The notes: generated from the sequence alone by a model not told the origin. A stretch of 64,000 nt of DNA from an uncultured bacterium (GCA_937863685.1 CALMGM010000004.1:43964-107963), one strand, 5' to 3'. Shown: positions 1-8,398, counted from the stretch's first letter. Translations and numbers: made by a program.

Positions 1-322
1 TCAACAGTACCATCTCCTTGACCAGGGGATTCCTGGCATGAGGTATGGCCACTCCCTCGCCGATGCCGGTGGTGCCCAGCGATTCCCGGTATTTTATACG
101 CTCGAACAACTCGGCTTCGCCGCGCTTAATGATGCCATTGCCCACCTGAGTGCCGACCCCGGGCACCATGTCCCTCATCTCTTCGGCCGTTTCCCTGGCC
201 GACAGCCGTTTGCTGTTAAAGGCCTTGTCGATCAATTCTCTCAGAACATTATCTGCATCCTGGGCGGAAAGCTCCGGGATAATAAGCGATTCATCGATCA
301 GGTTGGATAGTTTTATAGCCAT
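1..322 (-). CDS. PTS EIIA type-2 (PtsN/FruA-like) domain protein, partial
   Basis: The 107 codons inside the window (the 3' end lies outside) read as a type-2 phosphotransferase EIIA domain. The diagnostic stretch is TGIGEGVAIPHAR, with the expected phosphoacceptor histidine at residue 95. About 25 residues before it (roughly 44-70) look like an insertion compared with compact PtsN proteins. The ATG at 320-322 follows a consensus promoter (421-449) and a 5' hairpin (379-412), so the gene is probably its own unit rather than the tail of nadB. In this family the protein either passes phosphate to a sugar permease or acts as a regulator; the fragment does not show which. Confidence 0.85.
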   Translation of the reverse strand, partial: MAIKLSNLIDESLIIPELSAQDADNVLRELIDKAFNSKRLSARETAEEMRDMVPGVGTQVGNGIIKRGEAELFERIKYRESLGTTGIGEGVAIPHARNPLVKEMVLL

Positions 323-378
323 GATCCTGTTGCCGCCTCAATGAAATAAATTTATGAAGAGTGGTCTTTTTGACTAAT

Positions 379-412
379 TAGGTCGTCCCGAATTTGATCT
401 CGGAACGACCTA
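379..412 (-). promoter_or_regulatory. 5' leader hairpin upstream of the EIIA gene
   Basis: An 8-bp inverted repeat (TAGGTCGT at 379-386, ACGACCTA at 405-412), extended by a CCG/CGG pairing, sits right at the predicted transcript start of the EIIA gene. It has no following T-run on the minus strand, so it is more likely a 5' stabilising or regulatory stem than a terminator for nadB. Its function is unknown. Confidence 0.5.
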
Positions 413-420
413 TTGAGGGG

Positions 421-449
421 ATTATACCAATCGATTTATTGTTTGTCAA
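421..449 (-). promoter_or_regulatory. Consensus sigma-70-type promoter for the EIIA gene
   Basis: On the minus strand TTGACA (complement of 444-449) is followed by exactly 17 bp and TATAAT (complement of 421-426). It overlaps the stop codon of nadB and points at the EIIA gene, giving a leader of about 90 nt. Confidence 0.8.
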
Positions 450-2038
450 GACAAATTGATATGTCCCGAATTGGCCAGGGTGTCCCGCTGGAAATGTTGG
501 TCGTCCTTTTCCGGATGATCCTGGGTGAAATGCAGGCCCCGAGATTCCTTGCGGTTGTCGGCGCAGTCGATTATCAGTCCGGCCAGGCTCACCAGGTTCC
601 TCAGCTCCACCAGATCGGACGTCACCCGGTATTTCCAGTAATAATCCCTGATCTCCCCGGCGATGGCCTGCAGCCTGTTTTTGGCCATGGACAATCTTTT
701 ATCGGAGCGCACTATCCCCACATAGTTCCACATCAGCAGCCGGACGGCATGAAGATTGTGGCTGACCACCACCCTTTCCCGGCTCTGGACCGAACCCACG
801 TAGTCCCAGGGCTGGATATTGCCTGGTGATTTCAATTCATCACTCGATGCCTGGGCAGCCCGGGCGGCGAATACCAGGGCCTCCAGCAGTGAATTTGATG
901 CCAGCCGGTTGGCCCCGTGGGCCCCGGTGCAGGCGGTCTCCCCGGCGGAATACAGCCTTTTGATGTCGCTGCGCCCCCACAGGTCTGTCCTTACCCCGCC
1001 GCAGATGTAATGGGCGGCCGGCACCACCGGGATCAGTCCCCGGGCCAAATCTATGACCCGCTGCTGGCAGCCCTGAAAGATATTGGGGAATCTTTTCTGG
1101 AATTTTTCCTGCCCGATGGAGGAGATGTCCAGAAAAACGCACATCTCGCCCGAAGCTTTCAATTCCGAATCTATGGCCCGGGCCACCACATCCCGGGGGG
1201 CCAGGTCGGCCTTGGGATGATAGCCGGGCATGAATTTCCGGCCGCTTTTATCGCACAACACTCCGCCCTCACCCCGAACCGCCTCGGATATCAGAAAGGA
1301 ACGTTCGTTCTCTTCAAATGATGACTGGTACAGGGTGGTGGGATGGAACTGGACGAACTCCATGTTGGCGATGGTGGCCCCGGCCCGGTAGGCCATGGCT
1401 ATGCCGTCGCCTGTGGCGATGGCCGGGTTGGTGGTGTGCAGGTAGACCTGACCGCCCCCGCCGGTGGCCAGAAAGGTTATCCCGGCGGAATAGCCTTCAA
1501 TCTCCCCGGTCAGTGTGTCCAGCACATAGACCCCCAGACAGCTGATCTGTTCGCCCTGCCGCTCGGTGATCAGGTCTATGGCCAGGTGATGCTCCAGCAC
1601 CGTGATATTGATGTGCCCCCGGGTCTTGGCCACCAGGGCCCGCTCTATCTCGAACCCGGTGTAATCCTTGGCGTGGACGATCCTTCTTTTGGAATGCCCG
1701 CCCTCCTTGCCCAGGTCCAGGCCACCCTGGAGATTCATGGTGAAATCTACCCCCATCTGGGAAAGCTCCCGCACCAGCGCCGGCCCCTCGCTGACCATGG
1801 CCCGGACCGCCTCCGGGTTGCACAGCCCGGCCCCGCCCTCGATGGTGTCGCGGATGTGGTCCTCCAGGCCGTCGTCGGAGCCGAACACCGCCGCCACCCC
1901 GCCCTGGGCGTAGTTGGTGTTGGACTCGGTGTCGTCCTTCTTGGTGACGATGGTCACCTTGCCGTGCTCGGCTGCCTTGAGGGCGAAGGTCAGCCCGGCG
2001 ATGCCGGAGCCTATGACCAGAAAATCAGTTGAGGGCAT
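446..2038 (-). CDS. nadB: L-aspartate oxidase
   Basis: Flavoenzyme that oxidises L-aspartate to iminoaspartate, the first step of de novo NAD synthesis. The 530-residue length is typical. The N-terminal FAD-binding motif GSGIAG is at residues 10-15. NYAQGGVAA, the substrate-site HPTTLY and SEAVRGEGG follow, and RDVVARAID lies in the catalytic domain; all are characteristic of NadB rather than of succinate dehydrogenase flavoproteins. The C-terminal helical domain is complete. nadA and nadC are not in this window. The gene starts at an ATG 8 bp after the stop of the preceding GNAT gene, so it is probably co-transcribed with it and cdsA. Confidence 0.96.
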   Translation of the reverse strand: MPSTDFLVIGSGIAGLTFALKAAEHGKVTIVTKKDDTESNTNYAQGGVAAVFGSDDGLEDHIRDTIEGGAGLCNPEAVRAMVSEGPALVRELSQMGVDFTMNLQGGLDLGKEGGHSKRRIVHAKDYTGFEIERALVAKTRGHINITVLEHHLAIDLITERQGEQISCLGVYVLDTLTGEIEGYSAGITFLATGGGGQVYLHTTNPAIATGDGIAMAYRAGATIANMEFVQFHPTTLYQSSFEENERSFLISEAVRGEGGVLCDKSGRKFMPGYHPKADLAPRDVVARAIDSELKASGEMCVFLDISSIGQEKFQKRFPNIFQGCQQRVIDLARGLIPVVPAAHYICGGVRTDLWGRSDIKRLYSAGETACTGAHGANRLASNSLLEALVFAARAAQASSDELKSPGNIQPWDYVGSVQSRERVVVSHNLHAVRLLMWNYVGIVRSDKRLSMAKNRLQAIAGEIRDYYWKYRVTSDLVELRNLVSLAGLIIDCADNRKESRGLHFTQDHPEKDDQHFQRDTLANSGHINLS

Positions 2039-2046
2039 ATCATTTA

Positions 2047-2835
2047 TTATGAACGGTCATACTTTTTATATTTATCAAAGGCGTCACCAGGCCAGTGGCT
2101 CACTACTATCTCTTTGTTTTTCATGGCAAATCCCAAACTCTTGGCCAAGGCTATTGATGCCTTATTGTCCTGCCGCACCCAGTATATGGGAAGTATGTCA
2201 TGTTCCAGGCACCATTGTACCGCAGCAAAAACCACCATTTTCCCGTATCCCTTTTTCCTGTGCTTTTCCGCAGTCCATACGTTAATATTCCCGCCCCCGC
2301 ATTCTATGGGATCAACCGATGCCCAGCTTTTCACCCGGTCTTGGTCTAATACCCCGAAAAACCGACCGCCCTTGATGCTTTTAATATTCTCCCGCCATCT
2401 CTCTTCCCTGAATTTTCTACCTCTTTTAGGGATCTGTCCGGTGTTTAAGAGCAACTCTTTATCCGCCATTTCCAAGGGACGTGCCTTTTTATAACAATTT
2501 GCAGTAGCGACAAATCCATCCTTTGTTATTGTCATCCGATAATAATCATCAATTTGATATACTTTGAACCTGTCAAACAGCATATTATCAATATCTTTGA
2601 ATAATCGTTCACTTTTAGGGATTTTATTATAATATTTTTCTAGCTTACGAAAATCATTAACCAGGTCCATGGAAACTGACATAACTATTTGCTTGTTGTT
2701 CAAGTAAGACAGCAGCAATGGTTTTCTATGGGCCTTTATCACGTCTCGCAATGGAGAATGACAAACGATCATACTTTCACCTTGTGGTGGCTTACATCCC
2801 AAATATTGAAGGTAATGTTCTTGGTATGTTATCAT
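2047..2835 (-). CDS. GNAT-family N-acetyltransferase
   Basis: A 262-residue protein whose C-terminal third is a GNAT acetyl-CoA-binding fold. The segment WTAEKHRKKGYGKMVVFAA fits the (R/Q)xxGx(G/A) pyrophosphate-binding loop, and NKASIALAKSLGF is the usual final strand and helix. The N-terminal 130 residues resemble no domain I know, although two-part proteins of this layout occur in the GNAT_acetyltran group. The substrate cannot be predicted. It begins 3 bp after the cdsA stop and ends just before nadB, so it is inserted in a lipid/NAD gene run without an obvious functional link. Confidence 0.8.
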   Translation of the reverse strand: MITYQEHYLQYLGCKPPQGESMIVCHSPLRDVIKAHRKPLLLSYLNNKQIVMSVSMDLVNDFRKLEKYYNKIPKSERLFKDIDNMLFDRFKVYQIDDYYRMTITKDGFVATANCYKKARPLEMADKELLLNTGQIPKRGRKFREERWRENIKSIKGGRFFGVLDQDRVKSWASVDPIECGGGNINVWTAEKHRKKGYGKMVVFAAVQWCLEHDILPIYWVRQDNKASIALAKSLGFAMKNKEIVVSHWPGDAFDKYKKYDRS

Positions 2836-2838
2836 ATT

Positions 2839-3705
2839 CTAACCTATCACGAACAGCCGGAAATACCAGTAAACAAATGGTATCACGAACAGCATGCTGT
2901 CGAAGCGGTCCAGTATCCCGCCGTGGCCCGGCAGCAGATTGCCGGCATCCTTGACGCTGGCATCCCGCTTGAACAGCGATTCCACCAGATCACCCAGAGT
3001 GCCCAGCACCACCGCCCCGGCCGCCATTATCAGGGAATCGAGGATCGAGATCTCCCACAGCCACCATCTCTGGAGCAGCACCGCCGCAACGATGGTCACC
3101 AGCAGCCCGCCGATAAGCCCTTCTATGGATTTCTTGGGGCTGATATGAGGAGCCAGGGGATGCTTTCCCAGTATCATCCCGGCAAAATAGGCCCCGGTAT
3201 CGCACAGCCATACCAATGCCATGGAAAAGAACAGCAGTTTGTATCCCGTAAAGCTGTAGTCGGTCCGCAGCAACAGCATATGTCCGAACAGGAAGGGAAT
3301 ATACAGAACTCCCATGATGGTTATGCCGATGCGGCTGAGCGCTTCTTCCACCTCGTCCCTGAACACCATCCGGGACATTACCAGCAGAAGCCACAGTACC
3401 AGCAAAGCCAAAAGCAATTGCCATCTGAGACTCAGATATAAGATCAGCAACAGACCTCCGGTCATGCCCCACCAGGTCAGGGGAAACAGGCCCTTGGCCC
3501 TGGCCAGCCCGTAAAATTCCCAAAGCCCCAGGAATGACAGGGCTGCCACCAGCCCGGCCAGCCAGAAACCTCCCAGGTAGGCCATCCCCAGCATCAGGGG
3601 AATGCCGGCCAAGGCCACCAAAGCGCGTAGTCCCAGGGTGGAAAACCGGCTTTTGAAGCTTTTATCCCTGGGCCTGAATTCTTGGCTGTTATTCTGCTCG
3701 GTCAT
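2839..3705 (-). CDS. cdsA: Phosphatidate cytidylyltransferase
   Basis: Integral membrane enzyme making CDP-diacylglycerol from phosphatidate and CTP, the branch point of phospholipid synthesis. The 288-residue protein has about eight hydrophobic segments. Its C-terminal part carries the family signature S-x-F-K-R-x4-K-D-x-G-x2-L-P-x-H-G-G (SLFKRDASVKDAGNLLPGHG). The order frr-uppS-cdsA is widespread in bacteria and supports the call. The N-terminal 25 residues are polar and precede the first membrane helix. A 258-bp spacer separates it from uppS. Confidence 0.95.
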   Translation of the reverse strand: MTEQNNSQEFRPRDKSFKSRFSTLGLRALVALAGIPLMLGMAYLGGFWLAGLVAALSFLGLWEFYGLARAKGLFPLTWWGMTGGLLLILYLSLRWQLLLALLVLWLLLVMSRMVFRDEVEEALSRIGITIMGVLYIPFLFGHMLLLRTDYSFTGYKLLFFSMALVWLCDTGAYFAGMILGKHPLAPHISPKKSIEGLIGGLLVTIVAAVLLQRWWLWEISILDSLIMAAGAVVLGTLGDLVESLFKRDASVKDAGNLLPGHGGILDRFDSMLFVIPFVYWYFRLFVIG

Positions 3706-3963
3706 AGTTTATTCTACTCTTCTTAATTTAATAATCCGACTGCAATTTATTAGACGTTTTTACCACCAGAACCTCCGCCATAACTACGACGCTCGAAGAT
3801 GCCAATTATAAAAGTATAGGCGAATGGCACACGAGGAAGCTGTGGCTAAAGCGGAAGATACTGCGGTACCAAACTGAATTTGCTTTTGATTATGAGTTTT
3901 AATAAACTTTGTGCCTTTGTGGTTAAAAACCTCTACTTTTTAATATCCCAACCACAACTTGAC
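3706..3963. other. Intergenic spacer between uppS and cdsA
   Basis: A+T-rich spacer with no convincing gene. It contains one copy of the dispersed GTG-rich repeat (3907-3926). A short open stretch around 3820-3900 on the plus strand reads WHTRKLWLKRKILRYQ, but it has no start signal and may be a gene remnant. No strong promoter was found for cdsA here. Confidence 0.4.
3907..3926 (+). repeat. Dispersed intergenic repeat, copy 1
   Basis: CTTTGTGCCTTTGTGGTTAA. A second, longer copy with the same core lies at 4718-4746. Sequences of this form recur between genes in many environmental bacterial genomes (general knowledge); their origin is unclear. Confidence 0.5.
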
Positions 3964-4695
3964 TCAGACCCGGCCGAACCTCCGCTCCCGGCCCTGAAAT
4001 TCCAGCAGGGACTGCAGCAGCTCCTCCCGGTCGAAATCCGGCCACAGCACCTCGGTGAAGTAGAACTCGGAATAGGCGCTCTGCCAGATCAGAAAGTTTG
4101 ACAAGCGGTGCTCCCCGGAAGTGCGGATGATCAGGTCGGGATCGGGAATCTCCGGATGGTACAGGTGTTTCGAAATCACAAATTCGTCTATCTTATCGGG
4201 ACTTACATGCCCGGATTTTATATCCTGGGCCAGGCTCTTGATAGCATCGGTCAGCTCCGCCCTTCCGCCGTAGGAAAGCGCCAGATTGAGCACCAGCCCC
4301 TGGTTGTGCTGGGTCCGTTTGATGCAGTCCCTGAGGATCTTCAGGGCGGTCTTTTCCAGGTCCTCGATCCGGCCGCTGGCCACGATCTTGACCCCTTTGC
4401 CGTCCAGTTCGTCGATCTCCTTGAGAAGGTATTCCCGCAGGATCCTCATCAGCCCGGTGACCTCGGCCTTGGGCCTCAGCCAGTTCTCAACCGAAAAGGC
4501 GTATAAGGTCAGGTATCTGATGCCGATCTCCCCGCAGGAGTTGACGATCTGCTTGACCGATCTCATACCGGCCCGGTGCCCGGCCAGCCGGGGCAGGCCC
4601 CGCTTTTTGGCCCAGCGCCCGTTCCCGTCCATGATCACACCCAAATGGACCGGGAGGTTCTTCAGCTCAATTATATTTTCGGTGCTGTGCTTCAT
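3964..4695 (-). CDS. uppS: Undecaprenyl diphosphate synthase (cis-prenyltransferase)
   Basis: Cytosolic enzyme condensing isopentenyl diphosphate onto farnesyl diphosphate to make the C55 carrier for peptidoglycan and surface polysaccharides. The 243-residue length is typical. The substrate loop MDGNGRWAKKRGLPRLAGHR holds the Mg-binding aspartate (residue 23). The C-terminal RTSGEHRLSNFLIWQ is the other family hallmark. It lies between the ferredoxin gene and cdsA in the common frr-uppS-cdsA order. The ATG follows a weak ribosome site, and the upstream 130 bp carry a repeat and a possible terminator, so it may be transcribed separately from frr. Confidence 0.96.
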   Translation of the reverse strand: MKHSTENIIELKNLPVHLGVIMDGNGRWAKKRGLPRLAGHRAGMRSVKQIVNSCGEIGIRYLTLYAFSVENWLRPKAEVTGLMRILREYLLKEIDELDGKGVKIVASGRIEDLEKTALKILRDCIKRTQHNQGLVLNLALSYGGRAELTDAIKSLAQDIKSGHVSPDKIDEFVISKHLYHPEIPDPDLIIRTSGEHRLSNFLIWQSAYSEFYFTEVLWPDFDREELLQSLLEFQGRERRFGRV

Positions 4696-4717
4696 TTCTG
4701 ATTGGTTTCTTGATGTG

Positions 4718-4746
4718 CTTTGTGTCTTGGTGCCTTGGTGGTTAAG
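4718..4746 (+). repeat. Dispersed intergenic repeat, copy 2
   Basis: A GTG-rich stretch containing CTTTGTGTCTTGGTG and then CCTTGGTGGTTAAG. It shares its core with 3907-3926 but has one extra internal unit of about 9 bases. Confidence 0.5.
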
Positions 4747-4761
4747 GTGTCGGATAAGAGC

Positions 4762-4811
4762 AAAGGCGCCCCTTTCATCTCGGCCTTACTGCCGGGACCG
4801 GGAGCGCCCTT
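4762..4811 (-). terminator. Possible terminator after the ferredoxin gene
   Basis: On the minus strand AAGGGCGC (complement of 4804-4811) can pair with GCGCCTTT (complement of 4762-4769), with a smaller stem in the loop. The following sequence is only moderately T-rich, so this is a weak candidate. Confidence 0.35.
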
Positions 4812-4829
4812 CTGGTCTGCGCTGCTTCT

Positions 4830-4997
4830 CTAGCCTTCCTTGATGGCATTGACCGGGCAGGCATCCACGCAGGCCCCGCAATCAACGCAATCGTCGGTAA
4901 TCTCAAACTTGTCCTCGCCCTCGATTATCGCTCCGTTGGGACAGGAATCCACGCAGCTACCGCAGGCCACGCATTCTTCGGTTATCACGTACGGCAT
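4830..4997 (-). CDS. 2[4Fe-4S] ferredoxin
   Basis: A 55-residue bacterial-type ferredoxin. Two clusters are expected from the motifs CVACGSCVDSCP and CVDCGACVDACP, each the full C-x2-C-x2-C-x3-C-P arrangement. Start ATG at 4995-4997, stop TAG at 4830-4832. It carries low-potential electrons in the cytoplasm to unspecified partners. It sits 19 bp after frr and before uppS, interrupting an otherwise standard gene order. None of its neighbours is an obvious redox partner, although several radical-SAM enzymes in this genome would need such a donor (inference). Confidence 0.93.
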   Translation of the reverse strand: MPYVITEECVACGSCVDSCPNGAIIEGEDKFEITDDCVDCGACVDACPVNAIKEG

Positions 4998-5016
4998 TGG
5001 TCCAATCCTCCAATTA

Positions 5017-5574
5017 TTATACTTCCATTATCTCTTTTTCTTTTTTGGCCAGGGTCTCGTCTATCTGCTCGATGAACTTGTTGGTGTATTCCTGGGTCTT
5101 GTCGTGGGCCTTTTTCGATTCATCCTCGGAAACCTTCTTGTCCTTCTCCAGTTTCTTTATCTCGTCGTTGGCCTCCCGCCGGATGTTGCGGACGGCCACC
5201 TTGCTTTCCTCGGACATCTTCTTGACCAGCTTGACCAGTTCGTGGCGCCTCTCCTCGGTCAAGGTGGGGATGGGCAGGCGGATCACCTTCCCGTCGTTGA
5301 TGGGGTTCAGGCCCAGTTCGGACTTCATGATGGCCTTCTCTATCTCGGGAATCAGGGTCTTGTCCCAGGGCTGGATCACCAGCAGTCGGGATTCCGGCAC
5401 CGAGACGCCGGCCACCTGGTTCAGGGCCGTCAGGTTCCCGTAGCTCATCACCCTGATGCCGTCCAGCAGGGCCGGGTTGGCCCGCCCGGTGCGGATCCCG
5501 GAGAATTCGCTCTTCAGGACATCCACCGCCTTGGCCATCTTCCGTTCCATCTCCTGGTATATCTGTGGCAGCAT
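5017..5574 (-). CDS. frr: Ribosome recycling factor
   Basis: Splits post-termination ribosomes together with EF-G. It has the standard 185 residues and opens directly into the helical domain (YQEMERKMAKAVDVLKSEFS). GRANPALLD and the C-terminal helix KLVKKMSEESKVAVRNIRRE, both family hallmarks, are present. It starts 3 bp downstream of the pyrH stop in the conserved rpsB-tsf-pyrH-frr order, so it is almost certainly co-transcribed. Confidence 0.97.
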   Translation of the reverse strand: MLPQIYQEMERKMAKAVDVLKSEFSGIRTGRANPALLDGIRVMSYGNLTALNQVAGVSVPESRLLVIQPWDKTLIPEIEKAIMKSELGLNPINDGKVIRLPIPTLTEERRHELVKLVKKMSEESKVAVRNIRREANDEIKKLEKDKKVSEDESKKAHDKTQEYTNKFIEQIDETLAKKEKEIMEV

Positions 5575-5577
5575 GGC

Positions 5578-6297
5578 TTACTCCTTAACAATGGTTCCCA
5601 GCTGTTCGCCCTGGATTATCCTCTTCAAGGTTCCCGAATTGTTCAGATCGAAAACCACGATGGGAAGGTGGTTTTCCATGCACAGCGAGACCGCGGTCAG
5701 GTCCATCACCGCCAGCTTATCGGCCAACACCTGGCTGAAACTGAGGGTCTTATATTTCTTGGCGGACTTGTCCTTCTTTGGATCGGAATTGTAGACCCCG
5801 TCCACTTTGGTGCCTTTCAGCAGCACCTCGGCCTCAATCTCCACCGCCCGGAGGGCGGCCGCAGTATCGGTGGAAAAATACGGATTGCCGGTCCCGGCGG
5901 CCATGATCACCACCCGGCCCTTGTCCAGGTGACGGAGGGCCCGGCGCCGGATGTAGGGCTCGGCGAACTTGGGCATATCCACCGCCGACATCACCCTGGT
6001 CTGGCAGCCCTTGTTGTCCAGCACGCTCTGCAGGGCCAGGGAATTTATCACCGTGCCCAGCATCCCCATGTTGTCTGCCGTGACCCGGCTGATGCCATTA
6101 TCCTTGACCTGGGTGCCCCGGATGAGGTTTCCCCCTCCGATGACCACCCCGATGGAGACGCCCAGTTCCCTGGCCGTCAAAACCTCGTCGGCTATCCTTT
6201 CCAGCGAGGGGATATCTATCCCCCGGCCTTCGGCTCCGCCCAACGCTTCGCCGGAAAGCTTCAACAGTATTCTGCGGTATTTTGAAACTGGGCTCAC
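5578..6297 (-). CDS. pyrH: UMP kinase
   Basis: Phosphorylates UMP to UDP in pyrimidine nucleotide synthesis; the bacterial enzyme is a hexamer of the amino-acid-kinase fold. The 239-residue protein begins with RRILLKLSGEALGG, the nucleotide-binding signature. IGVVIGGGNLIRG and the central DNMGMLGTVINSLAL match PyrH closely. The start codon is GTG (6295-6297), chosen because an AGGGG ribosome site lies just upstream and it gives the normal N-terminus. It lies between tsf and frr. Confidence 0.96.
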   Translation of the reverse strand: MSPVSKYRRILLKLSGEALGGAEGRGIDIPSLERIADEVLTARELGVSIGVVIGGGNLIRGTQVKDNGISRVTADNMGMLGTVINSLALQSVLDNKGCQTRVMSAVDMPKFAEPYIRRRALRHLDKGRVVIMAAGTGNPYFSTDTAAALRAVEIEAEVLLKGTKVDGVYNSDPKKDKSAKKYKTLSFSQVLADKLAVMDLTAVSLCMENHLPIVVFDLNNSGTLKRIIQGEQLGTIVKE

Positions 6298-6323
6298 AAT
6301 CGACCCCTAGAAATTTTTAAAGG

Positions 6324-6917
6324 TTATTCACCCAATCGGTAACGGATGAACCTCTTGACCGTGATGTTCTCACCCAACTTGGCAATGGTCTCCTTGACAA
6401 TGGTCTCGACATTCTTCTGTGGCTCCTTGATATATGGCTGCTCAAGCAGGCAGATCTCGGAATAGAACTTGTCCAGCTTGCCGCCCACTATCTTCTCCAC
6501 CACGTTCTCCGGCTTGCCGGCGCCCCGCACCTGCTCCCGGTAGATCTCTTTTTCCTTCTCCACCATTTCAGCGGCCACCTGGTCCCGGGAGACCACCGTG
6601 GGATTTGAGGCCGCCACCTGCATGGCCAGCTCCCTTACCAGGGACTTGAACTGCTCGGTGCGGGCCACAAAATCCGTTTCACAGTTGACCTCGATCAGCA
6701 CCCCCAGCTTGCCGCCCATATGGATGTATGATTCGACCAGGCCGTCCCCGGTGGATCGGCCGGTCTTCTTGTCGGCCGAGGCCACCCCCTTTTTGCGCAG
6801 GTACTCCACGGCCTCATCTACGTTGCCGTTGCAGGCCTTCAGGGCCTCCTTGCAGGCCATCATTCCGGCCCCGGTCTTGTCTCTTAAATTCTTGACATCC
6901 TCTGCAGTAAATGACAT
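6324..6917 (-). CDS. tsf: Elongation factor Ts (short form)
   Basis: Guanine-nucleotide exchange factor for EF-Tu. The N-terminal UBA-like domain has the signature LRDKTGAGMMACKEAL, and GVLIEVNCETDFVAR follows. At 197 residues it is the short type, like that of Thermus, lacking the second half of the core found in the roughly 280-residue enterobacterial protein. It follows rpsB by 14 bp, the universal rpsB-tsf pairing. Confidence 0.96.
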   Translation of the reverse strand: MSFTAEDVKNLRDKTGAGMMACKEALKACNGNVDEAVEYLRKKGVASADKKTGRSTGDGLVESYIHMGGKLGVLIEVNCETDFVARTEQFKSLVRELAMQVAASNPTVVSRDQVAAEMVEKEKEIYREQVRGAGKPENVVEKIVGGKLDKFYSEICLLEQPYIKEPQKNVETIVKETIAKLGENITVKRFIRYRLGE

Positions 6918-6931
6918 CTATATGATCCTTT

Positions 6932-7852
6932 CTATTCTTTCTTGTCGGCCGGCTTTTCGGCCGGCTGCTTGGTCCTGGGCCCGTGTGCCCCCCCCCGCAT
7001 TCCGCCGCCGGTGGTCCGCCTGGGGCCGCCGGTCCTGGGGCCGCCCCGGCCCCCCTCTTTGTTTTCCGGGCGCCGGGCGCCGCGGTCCGACAGGTGCCTG
7101 CGGGGCTTGGCCTCCTCGCCGGCGCCCCCGGACGCCTGGATCTCCTTGGACTGGGTCTCCATGTCGCGCTGATACTTGGCCCGGCCCTCTATGATGGACT
7201 CTGATAATAAATTAACGATCAGTTTTATGGAACGGAGGGCATCATCGTTGGCCGGCACCGGGTAGGTTACCGGGTCGGGATCGACGTTGGTGTCCACCAA
7301 GGCAATCACCGGAATGTCCAGCCGGTTGGCCTCGGCTATGGCCAGCCGTTCCTTCTTGCAATCAACCACTATCACCGCCCCCGGCATCCGGCGCAATTCC
7401 TTGACCCCGGACAGCACCTTTTCCATCTTGGCCCGCTCCCGCTCCATGCCCAGAGCTTCCTTCTTGGTATACCCCTGATAGTTACCGGCGGCCATCTTGT
7501 CCAGGTCCTTGAGCCGCTTGATGCTCTTCTGGATGGTGGAGAAGTTGGTCAGCATCCCTCCCAGCCAGCGGTCCGCCACATAGTGCATGCCGCAGCGCTG
7601 TGCCTCTTCCTTGATGACGTCCACCGCCTGTTTCTTGGTGCCCACGAACAGGAATTCCTCTCCGTTCTCCGACATCCGGCCCACTGTTTCGATGGCGCTG
7701 TTCAGGCATTTGACAGTCTTCTGCAGGTCGATGATATGGATACCGTTGCGCTCGTCAAAGATGAACTTCTTCATCTTGGGGTTCCAGCGCGGGGCCTGGT
7801 GGCCGAAATGTACTCCGGCCTCCAGCAGGTCTTTGATGGTGAAACTAGCCAA
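6932..7852 (-). CDS. rpsB: Ribosomal protein S2 with Gly/Arg-rich C-terminal tail
   Basis: Small-subunit protein S2, with its signature region at the N-terminus (DLLEAGVHFGHQAPRWNPKM) and the usual core to about residue 240. The remaining 60 or so residues form a low-complexity tail rich in G, R and P with RGG-like elements and a Lys/Glu end, not found in standard S2. The start codon is TTG (7850-7852). No ATG fits the conserved N-terminus, and a GGAAGGAAG ribosome site lies upstream. It leads rpsB-tsf-pyrH-frr. A TATAAT at 7941-7946 (complement) is a possible -10, but no good -35 was seen. Confidence 0.95.
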   Translation of the reverse strand: MASFTIKDLLEAGVHFGHQAPRWNPKMKKFIFDERNGIHIIDLQKTVKCLNSAIETVGRMSENGEEFLFVGTKKQAVDVIKEEAQRCGMHYVADRWLGGMLTNFSTIQKSIKRLKDLDKMAAGNYQGYTKKEALGMERERAKMEKVLSGVKELRRMPGAVIVVDCKKERLAIAEANRLDIPVIALVDTNVDPDPVTYPVPANDDALRSIKLIVNLLSESIIEGRAKYQRDMETQSKEIQASGGAGEEAKPRRHLSDRGARRPENKEGGRGGPRTGGPRRTTGGGMRGGAHGPRTKQPAEKPADKKE

Positions 7853-8005
7853 TTTGGTCTTCCTTCCGATAAAATGTTGGTTGTTCCTCTGCCCGACTGC
7901 CGCCAGAATCCGATATTAATAACCGGACACCGCTGGTGGGATTATATGCCGGACATGTGTTTTGGTATGATTTGTGGATCCGGATCCCGCAAACGCAGAT
8001 GGGAA

Positions 8006-8398
8006 TTAACGCTTGGAGAACTGGAATCTCTTCCGGGCCTTCTTCTGGCCGTATTTTTTTCTCTCTTTCTCACGGGGATCCCTGGTCAGAAGACCGGCCG
8101 ATTTAAGCGGCGGGCGCAGTTCCTGTTCCACCAGATTTAGGGCCCGGGATATTCCCAGCCTCAGGGCTCCGGCCTGGCCGGCCACCCCTCCGCCTTCCAC
8201 CTTGGCCCAAATATCAAACTTGCCAAGCTGGGAAGTAAGTTCCAGCGGCTGCTTCACCATCATCACCAGGGTGGGACGGCAGAAGTATTCCTCGCAGGTC
8301 CTGTTGTTGACCGTCATCTTCCCCTGCCCCGGGGTCATTTTAACCTGGGCCACCGACGATTTGCGGCGCCCGGTCGCGCGAATAACGTTCTGGGTCAT
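8006..8398 (-). CDS. rpsI: Ribosomal protein S9
   Basis: Small-subunit protein S9 (uS9), 130 residues. The N-terminal [14 protein letters not shown] is the usual beginning. [19 protein letters not shown] is the family signature. The C-terminus [18 protein letters not shown] ends in the basic tail that reaches the P-site tRNA anticodon. It follows rplM by about 58 bp, the universal L13-S9 pairing. Confidence 0.97.
   Translation of the reverse strand: MTQNVIRATGRRKSSVAQVKMTPGQGKMTVNNRTCEEYFCRPTLVMMVKQPLELTSQLGKFDIWAKVEGGGVAGQAGALRLGISRALNLVEQELRPPLKSAGLLTRDPREKERKKYGQKKARKRFQFSKR

Noticed and set aside
3790..3900. Possible remnant gene in the uppS-cdsA spacer
   Set aside because: Only a short open stretch with no start signal and no family match I can defend.
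4840..6285. Very long plus-strand open frame opposite frr and pyrH
   Set aside because: It is the antisense of two clear conserved genes, has no family-like content, and follows their codon pattern.
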